A stretch of DNA of 64,000 bases. Source: Flavobacteriaceae bacterium (GTDB lineage: Bacteria > Bacteroidota > Bacteroidia > Flavobacteriales > Flavobacteriaceae). Shown in pieces: positions 13,625 to 24,700 of the stretch. The translations under genes were made by a program, and so were the position numbers. Each line of letters opens with the position of its first letter. Positions within the stretch are counted from its first letter, which is position 1. Location of the stretch: contig JAQWSK010000016.1 of assembly GCA_029243245.1 (NCBI GenBank), forward strand, positions 186,001-250,000. The letters run 5' to 3'. Under the pieces are notes generated by a model. It searched no databases. It had not been told where the DNA came from and worked only from the letters and a program-made list of their open reading frames with translations.

Positions 13625-16102
13625 ATGTTTAAAAATTATATTCTTTTTTATTTAGCATTAATAAGCTATACGTCTAAATCTCAAGAAGTAAGTTCCCCTG
13701 ATTCTTTTTTAGGGTATGACCTTGGTACAGTTTTTTCACGACATCATCAAGTAGTTGATTACTATAAATATTTAGATTCAAATTCGGATTGGGTAGATCT
13801 TCAACCTTATGGGACAACTAATGAAGGCCGCTTACTTCAATTAGCATTTATTTCCAATCCTCAAAATTTAAAAAACCTTGAAACAATTAGAAATAATCAT
13901 CTTAAAAATTCTGGATCTACTAATGGTGAAATTAATTCAGATAAGGTTATAGTTTGGTTAAGTTATAATGTTCATGGTAATGAATCTTCAAGCACAGAAG
14001 CATCAATGAAAACAATTTATAATTTAATTACTAAATATAAAGATTGGCTTAAAGACACAATTGTTATTATTGATCCATGTATAAACCCTGATGGAAGAGA
14101 TAGATATGTTAACTGGTATAAACAAAAGAAAAGATATCCTTATAATCCAAGCTCTTTTTCAAGAGAACATCAAGAACCTTGGCAAAATGGAAGAACTAAC
14201 CATTATGCCTTTGATCTAAATAGGGACTGGGCTTGGGCAACACAAATTGAAACTCGGCAAAGACTTGTAAAATATAATCAGTGGCTGCCTCATATTCATG
14301 TTGATTTTCATGAACAAGGAATCAATTCTCCATATTATTTTGCTCCTGCTGCTGAGCCTATACACGAAAATATTACTGATTTTCAGAGATATTTTCAAGA
14401 TATAATTGGAAAAAATCACGCTAAGTATTTTGATAAAAATGCCTGGTTGTACAATACTAAAGAAAAATTCGATTTGCTTTATCCTAGCTATGGAGATACA
14501 TATCCTTCTTTTCTTGGTGCTATTGGAATGACATATGAACAAGCTGGTGGTGGAAGAGCTGGTCTTGGGTTAAATAATAATGAAGGCATTGAGGTTACAT
14601 TAGTTGAACGTATTAATCACCACTACACTACTAGTATATCAACAGTAGAGATTGCTTCGAAAAGTATTAAAGAATTAAATACAGCTTATCAAAAATTTTA
14701 TAAAAACAAGTCAACTAAATATAAAAATTTTATACTTAGTGGAAATGTGGATAATATAAATAAATTGAAAACTCTTCTTGATCGTCATAAAATCAAATAT
14801 GGAGTCCCTAATGAAAAAAAAGATGTTAAGGGTTATGATTTTAATTCAAAAAAAACCAAAACAATTAAACTTAAATATGATAATCTAATAATCACAACTG
14901 ACCAAATTAAAGGTAAAATGGTCCATGTATTATTTGAGCCTCAAACTTTTTTATCAGATTCACTAACATATGATATAACTGCATGGTCACTTCCTTATGC
15001 ATATGGTCTTAAAGCTCTAGCTACCAAAGAAAATATCAAATTAATAAAAGTTGAAAGTGAAAATTACGTGCAACCAAAAAATAATGGTATTATATACGGA
15101 TGGGCTTCTAAATGGAATAGCCTTGATGATGCAAAATTTTTAGCAGAGTTATTAAATTCAAAAATTAAAGTTAGGTTCAACAACGCTCCTTTAACAAATC
15201 AAAGTATCAATTGGAAAAGAGGATCTCTTTTTATTCTAAAGGGAGATAATTTGAATTTTTCAGGCTCTGATCTTAAAAATAAAATTTTTAAGATAGCAAA
15301 AGACAATAATCGAAAAATTACTCAATTATCATCTGGTTATTCATCATCGGGTCCAGACCTTGGCTCTGATAAATTATCTTTAATTTCTCCACCAAGGATA
15401 AGTGTTTTAACTGAGGGAAATTCTTCAACGTATAATGCAGGTGAATTAATATATTTTTTTGAACAAGAATTAGGTTATCAAGCAAATTATGTAAATCAAT
15501 TAAGATTAAACAATGAAGTTCTTTCAAAAACTGACGTTTTAATTTTACCATCAGGCTATTATAATTTTAATACTATAAAAGCTGATTTAATAAGTTGGAT
15601 TAGGAACGGAGGAACTTTAATTGCATTGGGCAGGGCATTGGACGCTTTATCAGATACTGATCCATTTGAAATAACAAAAAAAGAATCTACAAAAGATAAA
15701 ACGAGTGACACTAGTCCTAATAGTTTTAATAAAAGAAAATATATAAGCAATCTAATTACTGGAAGCATATATAAGGCAAAAGTTGATAAAACTCATCCAA
15801 TGGCATATGGATATGAAAATTTTTATTACACATTAAAGCTTTCTGGAGATGCATATAAACTTTTAAAAAATCAAAATATAGCTTATCTTAAAAGTGCTAT
15901 AAAACCTCATTCTGGTTTTGCTGGTTCAAATGTTGCTTTAAATCAAGGTAATAGTTTATTATTTGGGAATCAGAACCTAGGCCATGGTAATATAGTTTAT
16001 ATGGTTGACAATCCTTTATTTAGAGCTTTTTGGGAAAACGGTAAGCTATTTATGGCTAATGCAATTTTTTTTACTGGAAATAGAGATTATAATAACCAAT
16101 AA
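13625..16102 (+). CDS. Secreted M14-family zinc carboxypeptidase
   Basis: 825 residues with a signal peptide (first ~19, YTSKSQ). The M14 metallopeptidase domain (~35-370) has zinc ligands H117 and E120 in NVHGNESS and H229 in HVDFHEQ, the NR pair in DLNRDWAW, and the catalytic Glu E305 in MTYEQAGG. The C-terminal half (~380-825) has a class-I glutaminase-like fold region (LILPSGYYNF..IRNGGTLIALG) common in large Bacteroidota M14 proteins. It probably trims peptides in the periplasm or outside the cell; the substrate is unknown. It stands alone, convergent with ftsY. Confidence 0.88.
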   Translation: MFKNYILFYLALISYTSKSQEVSSPDSFLGYDLGTVFSRHHQVVDYYKYLDSNSDWVDLQPYGTTNEGRLLQLAFISNPQNLKNLETIRNNHLKNSGSTNGEINSDKVIVWLSYNVHGNESSSTEASMKTIYNLITKYKDWLKDTIVIIDPCINPDGRDRYVNWYKQKKRYPYNPSSFSREHQEPWQNGRTNHYAFDLNRDWAWATQIETRQRLVKYNQWLPHIHVDFHEQGINSPYYFAPAAEPIHENITDFQRYFQDIIGKNHAKYFDKNAWLYNTKEKFDLLYPSYGDTYPSFLGAIGMTYEQAGGGRAGLGLNNNEGIEVTLVERINHHYTTSISTVEIASKSIKELNTAYQKFYKNKSTKYKNFILSGNVDNINKLKTLLDRHKIKYGVPNEKKDVKGYDFNSKKTKTIKLKYDNLIITTDQIKGKMVHVLFEPQTFLSDSLTYDITAWSLPYAYGLKALATKENIKLIKVESENYVQPKNNGIIYGWASKWNSLDDAKFLAELLNSKIKVRFNNAPLTNQSINWKRGSLFILKGDNLNFSGSDLKNKIFKIAKDNNRKITQLSSGYSSSGPDLGSDKLSLISPPRISVLTEGNSSTYNAGELIYFFEQELGYQANYVNQLRLNNEVLSKTDVLILPSGYYNFNTIKADLISWIRNGGTLIALGRALDALSDTDPFEITKKESTKDKTSDTSPNSFNKRKYISNLITGSIYKAKVDKTHPMAYGYENFYYTLKLSGDAYKLLKNQNIAYLKSAIKPHSGFAGSNVALNQGNSLLFGNQNLGHGNIVYMVDNPLFRAFWENGKLFMANAIFFTGNRDYNNQ

Positions 16103-16115
16103 AAACCAGATTAGA

Positions 16116-17642
<1,527 letters not shown>

Positions 17643-17651
17643 TTTATAAAA

Positions 17652-17687
17652 TTAAAAAAAGCTACTTTTAAAAGTAGCTTTTTTTAA
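17652..17687 (-). terminator. Perfect rho-independent terminator between DUF4295 gene and ftsY
   Basis: The stem GCTACTT/AAGTAGC is extended by seven A:T pairs and ends in a run of seven T on either strand, so it can work in both directions. It ends the rpmB-rpmG-DUF4295 transcript just before ftsY. Confidence 0.85.
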
Positions 17688-17726
17688 TTTATTTCAATGA
17701 ATACTGTTTTAGCTAATTAAAGACTA

Positions 17727-17990
17727 CTATTCAGCTTTATCTCCAACATTATCTTGTTTACTGTTTTTTTCATCAGCAACCTCTTCATTAGTTACTTTCT
17801 TTTCAACTGGCTTTGCAGGAATTACTTCTTGTTTGATTGGTTTATTAGAAATCCAATCTCTAACATGTTTAGGATCTATAATTGTTTCAACAAAACTATA
17901 TGTTCCAGAGCCTTCTTTTTTAACCATTTTAATGGCTTTAGTAAATCTTTTAGAGCCCGTTTGAATTGTTGCTACTGATTTTTTTGCCAT
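17727..17990 (-). CDS. DUF4295 family small basic protein, extended C-terminus
   Basis: 87 residues. The first ~50 match the Bacteroidota DUF4295 family (MAKKSVATIQTGSKRFTKAI.., TYSFVETIIDP), always found next to rpmG and thought to be ribosome-associated; no function is proven that I know of. Most members stop at about 50 residues; this one has a charged tail of ~35 (KPVEKKVTNEEVADEK..) with alternating Lys and Glu. It lies 2 bp after rpmG in the L28-L33 operon, and a terminator follows. Confidence 0.85.
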   Translation of the reverse strand: MAKKSVATIQTGSKRFTKAIKMVKKEGSGTYSFVETIIDPKHVRDWISNKPIKQEVIPAKPVEKKVTNEEVADEKNSKQDNVGDKAE

Positions 17991-17992
17991 AA

Positions 17993-18175
17993 CTATTTAA
18001 TTTCTTTATGAACTGTCATTTTTTTCAAAATCGGATTAAATTTTTTTATTTCTAAACGATCAGGTGTATTCTTTTTGTTTTTGGTAGTTATATAACGTGA
18101 TGTCCCAGCCTGTCCTGATGTCTTATGTTCAGTACATTCCAAAATAACTTGTACCCTATTACCTCTTTTTGCCAT
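17993..18175 (-). CDS. rpmG: 50S ribosomal protein L33
   Basis: 60 residues, [17 protein letters not shown].. with [21 protein letters not shown], the L33 core. The paired zinc cysteines of the C+ type are absent (only C14 remains), so this is the zinc-free form. Second gene of the rpmB-rpmG-DUF4295 operon, 10 bp after rpmB. Confidence 0.95.
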   Translation of the reverse strand: MAKRGNRVQVILECTEHKTSGQAGTSRYITTKNKKNTPDRLEIKKFNPILKKMTVHKEIK

Positions 18176-18185
18176 TTTATTTCTT

Positions 18186-18422
18186 TTATTTTAAAAGACC
18201 TTTTTCTTTAGCTTCCTTAATCACCATTGAAATACCTTTCTTATTAATTGTTTTTAAAACAGAAGCCAAAACCTTTAGGGTTACCCATTTATCTTCTTCA
18301 GGTATATAGAAACGTTTTTTTACCAAGTTAATATCAAAACGTCGACGGGTTTTATTCATGGCTTTAGAACGATTGTTTCCAAACATGACTTTTTTTCCGG
18401 TAATTTCACAAACTCTTGCCAT
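18186..18422 (-). CDS. rpmB: 50S ribosomal protein L28
   Basis: 78 residues: [27 protein letters not shown], then [28 protein letters not shown]. First gene of the operon, behind a complete -33/-7 promoter. Length and motifs are typical. Confidence 0.97.
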   Translation of the reverse strand: MARVCEITGKKVMFGNNRSKAMNKTRRRFDINLVKKRFYIPEEDKWVTLKVLASVLKTINKKGISMVIKEAKEKGLLK

Positions 18423-18462
18423 AATTATATAGTTTATATGTGTCTTGTTTATAAACAGGATG

Positions 18463-18492
18463 CAAATTTACATCTTTTTATGTAGTAACAAA
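18463..18492 (-). promoter_or_regulatory. rpmB operon promoter (TTTG, 18 bp, TAAATTTG)
   Basis: On the minus strand, TTTG (18489-18492) is followed after 18 bp by TAAATTTG (18463-18470). This is the best match in the window to the two-part Bacteroidota promoter. It lies 40 bp before the rpmB ATG. Confidence 0.7.
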
Positions 18493-18511
18493 ACTTATTT
18501 AAAATTTATAA

Positions 18512-19759
18512 TTAATCACTTTTTATTAATTTATAGAGCATCTCAAGAGCTTTATTTGTAGTCTTATTAATTACTCTTTCACGATGATTTCCCATTTGAT
18601 GACTTTCACTTAAAACGCCATGAGGTCCTGCAATTGCAATATAAACCTGACCAATTTTTGAATTTTTATCTCCAAATTTGGGGCCTGCATTTCCAGTAGT
18701 AGCTAAACCATAATCAGATTTAAAACGTTCCTTAACCCCTAAAGCCATTGCTTCAGCAACATTTGAACTAACAACTCCTTTGTCTTCAATTAATTCATTT
18801 GATACATTCAAAACTGAAGTTTTTGATCTCTTCGTATAGGCAACAATTCCACCATTAAAAAATTTTGAAGCACCTGCATTGGTTACAATAGCAGATGAGA
18901 TTTTACCTCCAGTACAACTTTCTGCAATTGATAAAGTTTTTTCTTTATTAAATAGAATTTTTCCTATCAAAACCTCAATCGATCCATTATCTTCATCTCC
19001 CACATAAATATCCTCAATTAACAGTCTCAAACTTCTGACTTGTTTATCAACTTTTTCTCTAACTTTTATTTCACTCATTCCTGATGAAGAAAGCCTTAAT
19101 CTAACTCTTCCTAAACTAGGTAGGTAGGCTAATTTAACAGAATCAGGAAGTTTGCTTTCCCAATCTGAGATCCTTAAAGCAATTACGCTTTCTCCCAGGC
19201 CGTAAGTCATCAATGTCTTGTTGTAAATAAAAGGTCTATTAAATGATTTTTTTAACTGTGGTAAAATTGATTTTTCCATTAAGAATTTCATTTCATAAGG
19301 AACACCAGGTAAGGCAATTACTTCAACATCATCAGAAGAGAACCACATTCCTGAAGCTGTACCATATTCATTTTTAAAAATCTTAGCTTTTGATGGCAAA
19401 AGAGCTTGCTCTCTATTCATATCACTTATTGGTGTAGAAATAAAGTTTTTAAATAAATCTTCTATATGTTTTTTAATTTTTGGATACCAAATAAGTTTAT
19501 CATCAAAATAGGATGTCAAGGTGTGCTTGGTTACATCATCGCTTGTTGGTCCTAAACCTCCTGTAATAATTATAACATCAGCTGTTTTTCTAGATCTTTC
19601 AATGGTGTTTATTATATCCGTAGGCTTATCAGAAATTGATGTGATTTGAGAAACAGCAATACCAATGGAGTTTAAAGACTTTGACAAGAAAACAGAGTTT
19701 GTATTAACAATCTGACCTATTAAAATTTCATCTCCTATGGTTACCAATTCAGCTATCAT
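18512..19759 (-). CDS. cinA: CinA-family protein (competence/damage-inducible, NMN amidohydrolase)
   Basis: 415 residues, two domains. The N-terminal MoCF-like domain (1-~170; TIGDEILIGQIVNTN, ITGGLGPTSDD) corresponds to ADP-ribose pyrophosphatase in studied members. The C-terminal PncC domain (~255-415; SIAESCTGGKISSAIV, ATTGNAGP) corresponds to NMN deamidase. It therefore probably serves pyridine-nucleotide recycling. Last of a compact unit with the FAH-family gene 5 bp upstream. Confidence 0.93.
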   Translation of the reverse strand: MIAELVTIGDEILIGQIVNTNSVFLSKSLNSIGIAVSQITSISDKPTDIINTIERSRKTADVIIITGGLGPTSDDVTKHTLTSYFDDKLIWYPKIKKHIEDLFKNFISTPISDMNREQALLPSKAKIFKNEYGTASGMWFSSDDVEVIALPGVPYEMKFLMEKSILPQLKKSFNRPFIYNKTLMTYGLGESVIALRISDWESKLPDSVKLAYLPSLGRVRLRLSSSGMSEIKVREKVDKQVRSLRLLIEDIYVGDEDNGSIEVLIGKILFNKEKTLSIAESCTGGKISSAIVTNAGASKFFNGGIVAYTKRSKTSVLNVSNELIEDKGVVSSNVAEAMALGVKERFKSDYGLATTGNAGPKFGDKNSKIGQVYIAIAGPHGVLSESHQMGNHRERVINKTTNKALEMLYKLIKSD

Positions 19760-19764
19760 AATTT

Positions 19765-20373
19765 CTATTTAACCTTGACTTGAAAACATTTAATATTCTC
19801 AATATAACCTTCTAAAACATCTTCTTGATTCAAACTATTAACCCCAGCTGGAGTCCCTGTAAATATTAAATCTCCTATCTTAAGTGTGAAAAACTTAGAA
19901 ACATATGAGATAATTTCATCTATTTTCCACAACATTAAGGATGAGTTTCCATTTTGGATTAATCTATTATTTATTATTAAATCAAAGTTTAAATTATTTA
20001 AATCAAAGTCCTTTTTATTTAACCACTTTCCAGTTAATGCTGAACCATCAAATCCTTTAGCTTTTTCCCAAGGCAATCCTTTAGCTTTTAAATCATTTTG
20101 AATATCTCTAGCAGTAAAATCAATTCCAACAGTTATATCTTCATAATACTTGTGAGCAAATTTCTTATCAATATGTTTGCCAATTCGATTAATTTTAATC
20201 ACTAACTCTATTTCATGGTGTATGTCATCCGAAAAGGCGGGTATAAAAAATGGTTGATTTTTTTGAATTAAGGAAGTGTCTGGCTTAATGAAAATAACTG
20301 GATTTTCGGGTTTTTGATTATCCAATTCTTCAATGTGATCCGAGTAATTTCTGCCAATACAAATTATTTTCAA
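19765..20373 (-). CDS. Fumarylacetoacetate hydrolase family protein
   Basis: 202 residues, the short FAH form. It has the family core: KIICIGRNYSDHIEEL, then HHEIELVIKI (metal-binding Glu pair, near 68-75), VGIDFTARDIQNDLKAKGLPW and a closing GDLIFTGTPAGV. Relatives act as acylpyruvate hydrolases, oxaloacetate decarboxylases or hydratases; the substrate cannot be told from sequence. It sits 2 bp after the exonuclease gene in a close-packed operon with E2 and cinA. Confidence 0.9.
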   Translation of the reverse strand: MKIICIGRNYSDHIEELDNQKPENPVIFIKPDTSLIQKNQPFFIPAFSDDIHHEIELVIKINRIGKHIDKKFAHKYYEDITVGIDFTARDIQNDLKAKGLPWEKAKGFDGSALTGKWLNKKDFDLNNLNFDLIINNRLIQNGNSSLMLWKIDEIISYVSKFFTLKIGDLIFTGTPAGVNSLNQEDVLEGYIENIKCFQVKVK

Positions 20374-20375
20374 AA

Positions 20376-21152
20376 TTATTTTTTTTGAAGATTACTTTTT
20401 CGCATTCTAATTTGCGTCAATATTTTTTTTGTATATAAAGGGAAATCTGCATTTAATAGCCAGCCAAAATACCCTGATTCCTTTTCTAAAATATTTTCCA
20501 CTATTTGTCCTTTATGCTTCCCAAATGAAAAACATTCTTCACCTTCTTTATTAAAAACTATATACCCAGCAAAATCAGCAATTTTTCTTCTAGTAGTAAA
20601 ATCACTTAAGAAAGATATAGATGGCTCTAAATCACTATATTTTTCAAGTTGAGACATTAGTACATCATGAGTTGCTTGAGTATCTACCATTGCTGAATGA
20701 GCATTTTCAAGCTTTTTATTGCAATAGAATTTAAGTGCCGCTGTAAGGTTTCTTTGTTCCTTTTTATGAAAAATAGTTTGTACATCTATTGTTTTTAAGT
20801 TTTTTGTTTCGAAATCTATCTCTGACCTTAGAAACTCTTCCATTAAAAGTGGAATATCAAACCTATCCGAATTATAACCGGCTAAATCAGACTCTTTAAT
20901 AAAATTGTAAATGATTTTGGAAATTTCTTTAAAAGTTGGTGCATCAAAAACTTTATCATCAGTAATTCCATGAATTTCTGAGACTTCTTTTGGAATTGGT
21001 ATTTCAGGATTAACTAACCAAACTTTTTTTTCTATTTTTTCATCAGGATGCAGTTTCAGGACAGCTATTTCAACTATACGATCTTTTATAATATTTATAC
21101 CCGTTGTTTCAAGATCAAAAAAACAAAGTGGTCTTTCTATTTTTAATTTCAT
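20376..21152 (-). CDS. DnaQ-like 3'-5' exonuclease
   Basis: 258 residues. The DEDDh exonuclease fold covers 1-~175: ExoI CFFDLETTGI (D and E at ~13-15), ExoII YNSDRFDIPLL near 105, ExoIII HSAMVDTQAT near 153. The C-terminal ~60 residues (FSFGKHKGQIVENI..YFGWLLNADFP) form a small domain often found behind such exonucleases. It could be the polymerase III epsilon subunit or a stand-alone repair or RNA-processing nuclease. Third in a run of genes with 1-5 bp gaps. Confidence 0.88.
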   Translation of the reverse strand: MKLKIERPLCFFDLETTGINIIKDRIVEIAVLKLHPDEKIEKKVWLVNPEIPIPKEVSEIHGITDDKVFDAPTFKEISKIIYNFIKESDLAGYNSDRFDIPLLMEEFLRSEIDFETKNLKTIDVQTIFHKKEQRNLTAALKFYCNKKLENAHSAMVDTQATHDVLMSQLEKYSDLEPSISFLSDFTTRRKIADFAGYIVFNKEGEECFSFGKHKGQIVENILEKESGYFGWLLNADFPLYTKKILTQIRMRKSNLQKK

Positions 21153-21153
21153 T

Positions 21154-22479
21154 TTAAAAAGAAAAATTTAAATCCCATTCCTCTAAATAATTTGCAATAT
21201 TTTTTGCAAACTGTCCTCCTATAGCTCCATTTATTATCCTATGGTCATAAGTATGAGATAAAATTAGTTTTTTTCTAATCCCAATATAATCCCCTTTTGA
21301 TGTCTCAATTACAGATGGCATTTTTCTAATTACACCAATTGCTAAAATTCCAACTTGTGGTTGATTTATAATTGGAGTTCCCATAATCGAACCAAAATTA
21401 CCAACATTAGTAACGGTATATGTTCCATTCTGAACTTCTTCCGGTAAAAGTTGATTATTCCTTGCACGATAAGATAAATCATTAACTGCTTTAGTTAAAC
21501 CAATTAAATTTAAATGGTCTGCATTTTTTATTACAGGAACAATTAAGTTTCCATCTGATAGAGATGTTGCCATACCTATATTAATGTCTCTTTTCTGCAG
21601 TATTGATTCACCTTGTAAAGAACTATTTAAAATAGGAAAATCCCTTAATGCTTTAATTACTGCTAACATAAATAATGGAGTAAAGGTTAGCTTTTCTTGT
21701 GTTTGATTAAAAAACGATTCTTTTATATTTTCTCTCCATTCCCATAAATTAGTTACATCAACCTCGACAAAAGACTGAACATGAGCAGATATTTTTTTAC
21801 TTTCGACCATATGGTTTGCTATTAACTTACCCATACGTGACATTTCAATTAATTGACCTTTGGATCCTACATCTTCACTAAAAGGTTTTTGAGAACTATT
21901 AATTGAATCTGATACTATTGGACTTTTTAAACTCAAATATTTTAAAATATCTTTTTTTGTTACCCTTCCGTCTTTTCCTGTACCTGAAATGGTTTTTAAT
22001 TCGACATCAGATAGGTTTTCTTTTTTTGCTATACTTTTTACCAAAGGAGAATAAAAACGTTTTGTTTTAGAAAAACTAGTATTAATAATAGATTTAGCTT
22101 TATCAATAAGTTTTGAAGCTTCAAGGGTTCCTTGTGATTCGATAATACTTTCGGAATCATTTAAAACTAATTCCTCTGAAATAGATTTTGAACTTTCATT
22201 AGGAACTTCAATTTGTTCAGTTTTTTCATCTAAAACCTCATCAGTTTCAATTACAGCTATAACTTCTCCTACTTTAACTAAGTCATCTATATTGAAACGT
22301 TTTTCTATTAATTTTCCTGAAAACTCAGATGGAACATCAGAATCAACTTTATCTGTGGCTATTTCAACAATAGACTCATCAGCTTCAATATTATCACCAA
22401 CTTCTTTAAGCCAGGTTATTAGAGTAGCTTCTGCTACACTCTCACCCATTTTTGGAAGTTTTAAAAAATACTTACCCAT
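21154..22479 (-). CDS. 2-oxo acid dehydrogenase E2 component (dihydrolipoyl acyltransferase)
   Basis: 441 residues. One lipoyl domain (1-~77) with the lipoyl lysine K44 in ATDKVDS; a linker; an E1/E3-binding domain (FYSPLVKSIAKKENLSDVEL..GTGKDGRVTKKDIL, ~140-178); and the catalytic core (~205-441) with the active-site His in HTYDHRIINGA. E1 and E3 genes are not adjacent, so the complex (branched-chain 2-oxoacid, pyruvate or 2-oxoglutarate) is not settled; the SVAEATLITWLKEVGD start favours the branched-chain type. First gene of the E2-exonuclease-FAH-cinA unit. Confidence 0.9.
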   Translation of the reverse strand: MGKYFLKLPKMGESVAEATLITWLKEVGDNIEADESIVEIATDKVDSDVPSEFSGKLIEKRFNIDDLVKVGEVIAVIETDEVLDEKTEQIEVPNESSKSISEELVLNDSESIIESQGTLEASKLIDKAKSIINTSFSKTKRFYSPLVKSIAKKENLSDVELKTISGTGKDGRVTKKDILKYLSLKSPIVSDSINSSQKPFSEDVGSKGQLIEMSRMGKLIANHMVESKKISAHVQSFVEVDVTNLWEWRENIKESFFNQTQEKLTFTPLFMLAVIKALRDFPILNSSLQGESILQKRDINIGMATSLSDGNLIVPVIKNADHLNLIGLTKAVNDLSYRARNNQLLPEEVQNGTYTVTNVGNFGSIMGTPIINQPQVGILAIGVIRKMPSVIETSKGDYIGIRKKLILSHTYDHRIINGAIGGQFAKNIANYLEEWDLNFSF

Positions 22480-22494
22480 AGTTAATTATTAAAA

Positions 22495-22502
22495 CAAAAG
22501 TA
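22495..22502 (-). promoter_or_regulatory. E2 operon promoter -7 box (TACTTTTG)
   Basis: Minus-strand TACTTTTG, 15 bp before the E2 ATG. Confidence 0.45.
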
Positions 22503-22525
22503 CCAAAATTATGACTAAGCCAATA

Positions 22526-23143
22526 CTATTCAACTATTGAACTTTCATATGGTACACGTCTAGAAATACTTCTTCCTAGAGTTACTTCGTCAGTGTATTC
22601 TAACTCATCACCTACTGATATACCTCTTGCAATAGCAGTTATCTTAACATCAAATCCAGAAAGATTTTTAAAAATATAAAAATTAGTAGTATCAGCTTCT
22701 AAGGTGCTACTTAAAGCAAAAATCAATTCGTCAATCTCCTTAGATCTAACCTTTTCTACTAGTGATTCTATATTAAGATCATTAGGTCCCACTCCATCGA
22801 TTGGAGAAATTATACCCCCTAAAACATGGTATAGTCCATTATATTGATTAGTGTTTTCAATAGCCATAACATCTCTTATATCTTCAACAACACAGAGCAA
22901 TTTCTTATTACGTTTTTCGTTAGAACATATTTCACAAATATTATTCTCAGATAAATTATGACACTTTAGACAATACCCAGTTTCATTTCTAAATTTTTCT
23001 AATGTTTTAGCTAATAATATTGTGTTTTCTTTAGGTTGTTTGAGTAGGTATAAAGCTAGTCTAAGCGCAGATCTTTTACCTATTCCAGGTAATCTAGATA
23101 TTTCATCTACAGCATCTGATAATAATTTTGAAGAAAAATCCAT
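22526..23143 (-). CDS. recR: Recombination protein RecR
   Basis: Works with RecO and RecF in loading RecA at gaps. From the ATG at 23143 ([15 protein letters not shown]) it is 205 residues, the family size. HhH motif ([14 protein letters not shown]), C4 zinc finger ([16 protein letters not shown], ~58-73), Toprim domain ([12 protein letters not shown]..) and Walker-B-like end ([20 protein letters not shown]). An upstream in-frame ATG at 23167 would add 8 residues unlike the family and would run through the promoter boxes, so it is rejected. Two -7 boxes lie directly upstream, the nearer 4 nt from ATG. Confidence 0.95.
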   Translation of the reverse strand: MDFSSKLLSDAVDEISRLPGIGKRSALRLALYLLKQPKENTILLAKTLEKFRNETGYCLKCHNLSENNICEICSNEKRNKKLLCVVEDIRDVMAIENTNQYNGLYHVLGGIISPIDGVGPNDLNIESLVEKVRSKEIDELIFALSSTLEADTTNFYIFKNLSGFDVKITAIARGISVGDELEYTDEVTLGRSISRRVPYESSIVE

Positions 23144-23147
23144 TCCG

Positions 23148-23163
23148 CAAAAATACAAAAATA
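23148..23163 (-). promoter_or_regulatory. recR promoter, two tandem -7 boxes (TATTTTTG x2)
   Basis: Two directly adjacent TATTTTTG octamers on the minus strand (23156-23163 and 23148-23155). The nearer ends 4 nt before ATG, so a leaderless start is predicted; the farther would give an 8-nt leader. Confidence 0.5.
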
Positions 23164-23183
23164 TCATATGGGAAAGGTTTTTC

Positions 23184-23191
23184 TATCTTTG
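23184..23191 (+). promoter_or_regulatory. Symporter promoter -7 box (TATCTTTG)
   Basis: TATCTTTG, 15 bp before the ATG at 23207. It lies inside any protein started at the earlier ATG 23168, which supports the downstream start. Confidence 0.55.
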
Positions 23192-23206
23192 CCTTTTTGT
23201 CTTTTT

Positions 23207-24700
23207 ATGCAATCACCTGAAATTATATTAAGTCTTATTATTGGGTATTTTATAATATTAATAGCTATATCTAAATACACTAGCTATAAAGCTTCTAATT
23301 CCACCTTTTTTAATGCAAATAAAAATGCTCCTTGGTATCTTGTTGCCTATGGAATGGTTGGAGCTAGTCTATCAGGAGTAACATTCATTTCAGTTCCTGG
23401 ATGGGTAGAATCTTCTCAACTCACATATTTTCAAGTAGTCATTGGTTATTTAATTGGATATTTTGTAGTAGCATTTGTACTTCTGCCTATTTATTATAAA
23501 AATAATGTTACATCTATTTATGAATATCTCAATATAAGATTTGGTCCAAACACTCAGAAAACTGGAGCTTTTTTCTTTTTTATATCCAGAGTGCTGGGTG
23601 CAGCATTTAGGCTATTCTTAGTTGCATTAGTATTATATCAATACATTTTTAAAATATGGGGAGTGCCTTTTGAAGTTAGTGTAATACTATCAATATTATT
23701 AATATGGATATATACACGTAGAGGAGGAATTAATACAATAATTTGGACTGATACTCTACAGACAACATTAATGATATTGTCTGTTATTTTATCTATTAGC
23801 TACATATTAAATGAATTGAATTTAGATTTAATAACATTTATCGAAAGTGATTCATTTAAAAGTATGAATAAATTATGGGTTATTGATAACTTTAACGAGC
23901 GTAATTATTTTTTAAAATCTATAATTGGCGGAGCATTTATTACTATCTGTATGACAGGATTAGATCAGGACATGATGCAAAAAAACTTAACATGTAAAGA
24001 TTTGTATTCTGCTCAAAAAAACATGGTTACATTCAGTTTTGTATTAGTTTTTGTTACATTTTTATTTTTAATATTAGGGATTTTATTATACACCTATTCA
24101 TATGAAATGGGAATAAACATTCCTCAGTTTGAAGGCAAAGAAAGCACTGATCTGATTTTTCCAGAAATAGCTTTAAATCACAATTTAGGAACTGCTGTTG
24201 GGGTTACTTTTATTTTAGGTCTAGTTGCAGCTGCATATAGTAGTGCTGACAGTGCTTTGACATCACTAACAACATCGCTATGTATTGATTTTATTAATAT
24301 CGATCAATATAAGCCTGAAGTACAAAAATCTATCAGAATTAATGCTCATATAGGAATGAGTCTATTATTAATTATAGTTGTTATAATTTTTAAACATGTT
24401 TTAGATCGAAATGTCATTGATAGTCTTTTGACCGTGGCTTCATATACATACGGGCCATTACTTGGAATTTTTGCTTTAGGTATTTTTACAAACTATAAAA
24501 TTGATGACAGAAAAGTTTTATGGATCAGCTTAATGTCCGTTTTTATAATAAGTATTCCAAAATTACTTTTTTATTTAGACTGGGTGTCTTCTGAAAACTT
24601 GTGGGGTTATAAAATTGGATATGAATTACTTCCCTTAAACGGCTTAATTACGTTTGTCGGGTTAATATTGATTGGTAGAAAGCAAAACCAAGGTACATGA
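23207..24700 (+). CDS. Sodium:solute symporter (SSS family)
   Basis: 497 residues from the ATG at 23207 (MQSPEIILSLII). About 13 hydrophobic segments cover nearly the whole protein, as in the SLC5/SSS fold. The signature GMVGASLSGVTFISVPGW near residue 60 and AAAYSSADSALTSL near 345 are the Na+-site regions. The substrate is unknown; relatives carry sugars, amino acids or carboxylates. Diverges from recR, 64 bp between starts. Its last 39 bp overlap the converging CoA-binding gene. Confidence 0.88.
   Translation: MQSPEIILSLIIGYFIILIAISKYTSYKASNSTFFNANKNAPWYLVAYGMVGASLSGVTFISVPGWVESSQLTYFQVVIGYLIGYFVVAFVLLPIYYKNNVTSIYEYLNIRFGPNTQKTGAFFFFISRVLGAAFRLFLVALVLYQYIFKIWGVPFEVSVILSILLIWIYTRRGGINTIIWTDTLQTTLMILSVILSISYILNELNLDLITFIESDSFKSMNKLWVIDNFNERNYFLKSIIGGAFITICMTGLDQDMMQKNLTCKDLYSAQKNMVTFSFVLVFVTFLFLILGILLYTYSYEMGINIPQFEGKESTDLIFPEIALNHNLGTAVGVTFILGLVAAAYSSADSALTSLTTSLCIDFINIDQYKPEVQKSIRINAHIGMSLLLIIVVIIFKHVLDRNVIDSLLTVASYTYGPLLGIFALGIFTNYKIDDRKVLWISLMSVFIISIPKLLFYLDWVSSENLWGYKIGYELLPLNGLITFVGLILIGRKQNQGT

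Noticed and set aside
23168-23206. ATG at 23168 as symporter start
   Set aside because: The added 13 codons contain the TATCTTTG promoter box; ATG 23207 fits the family.
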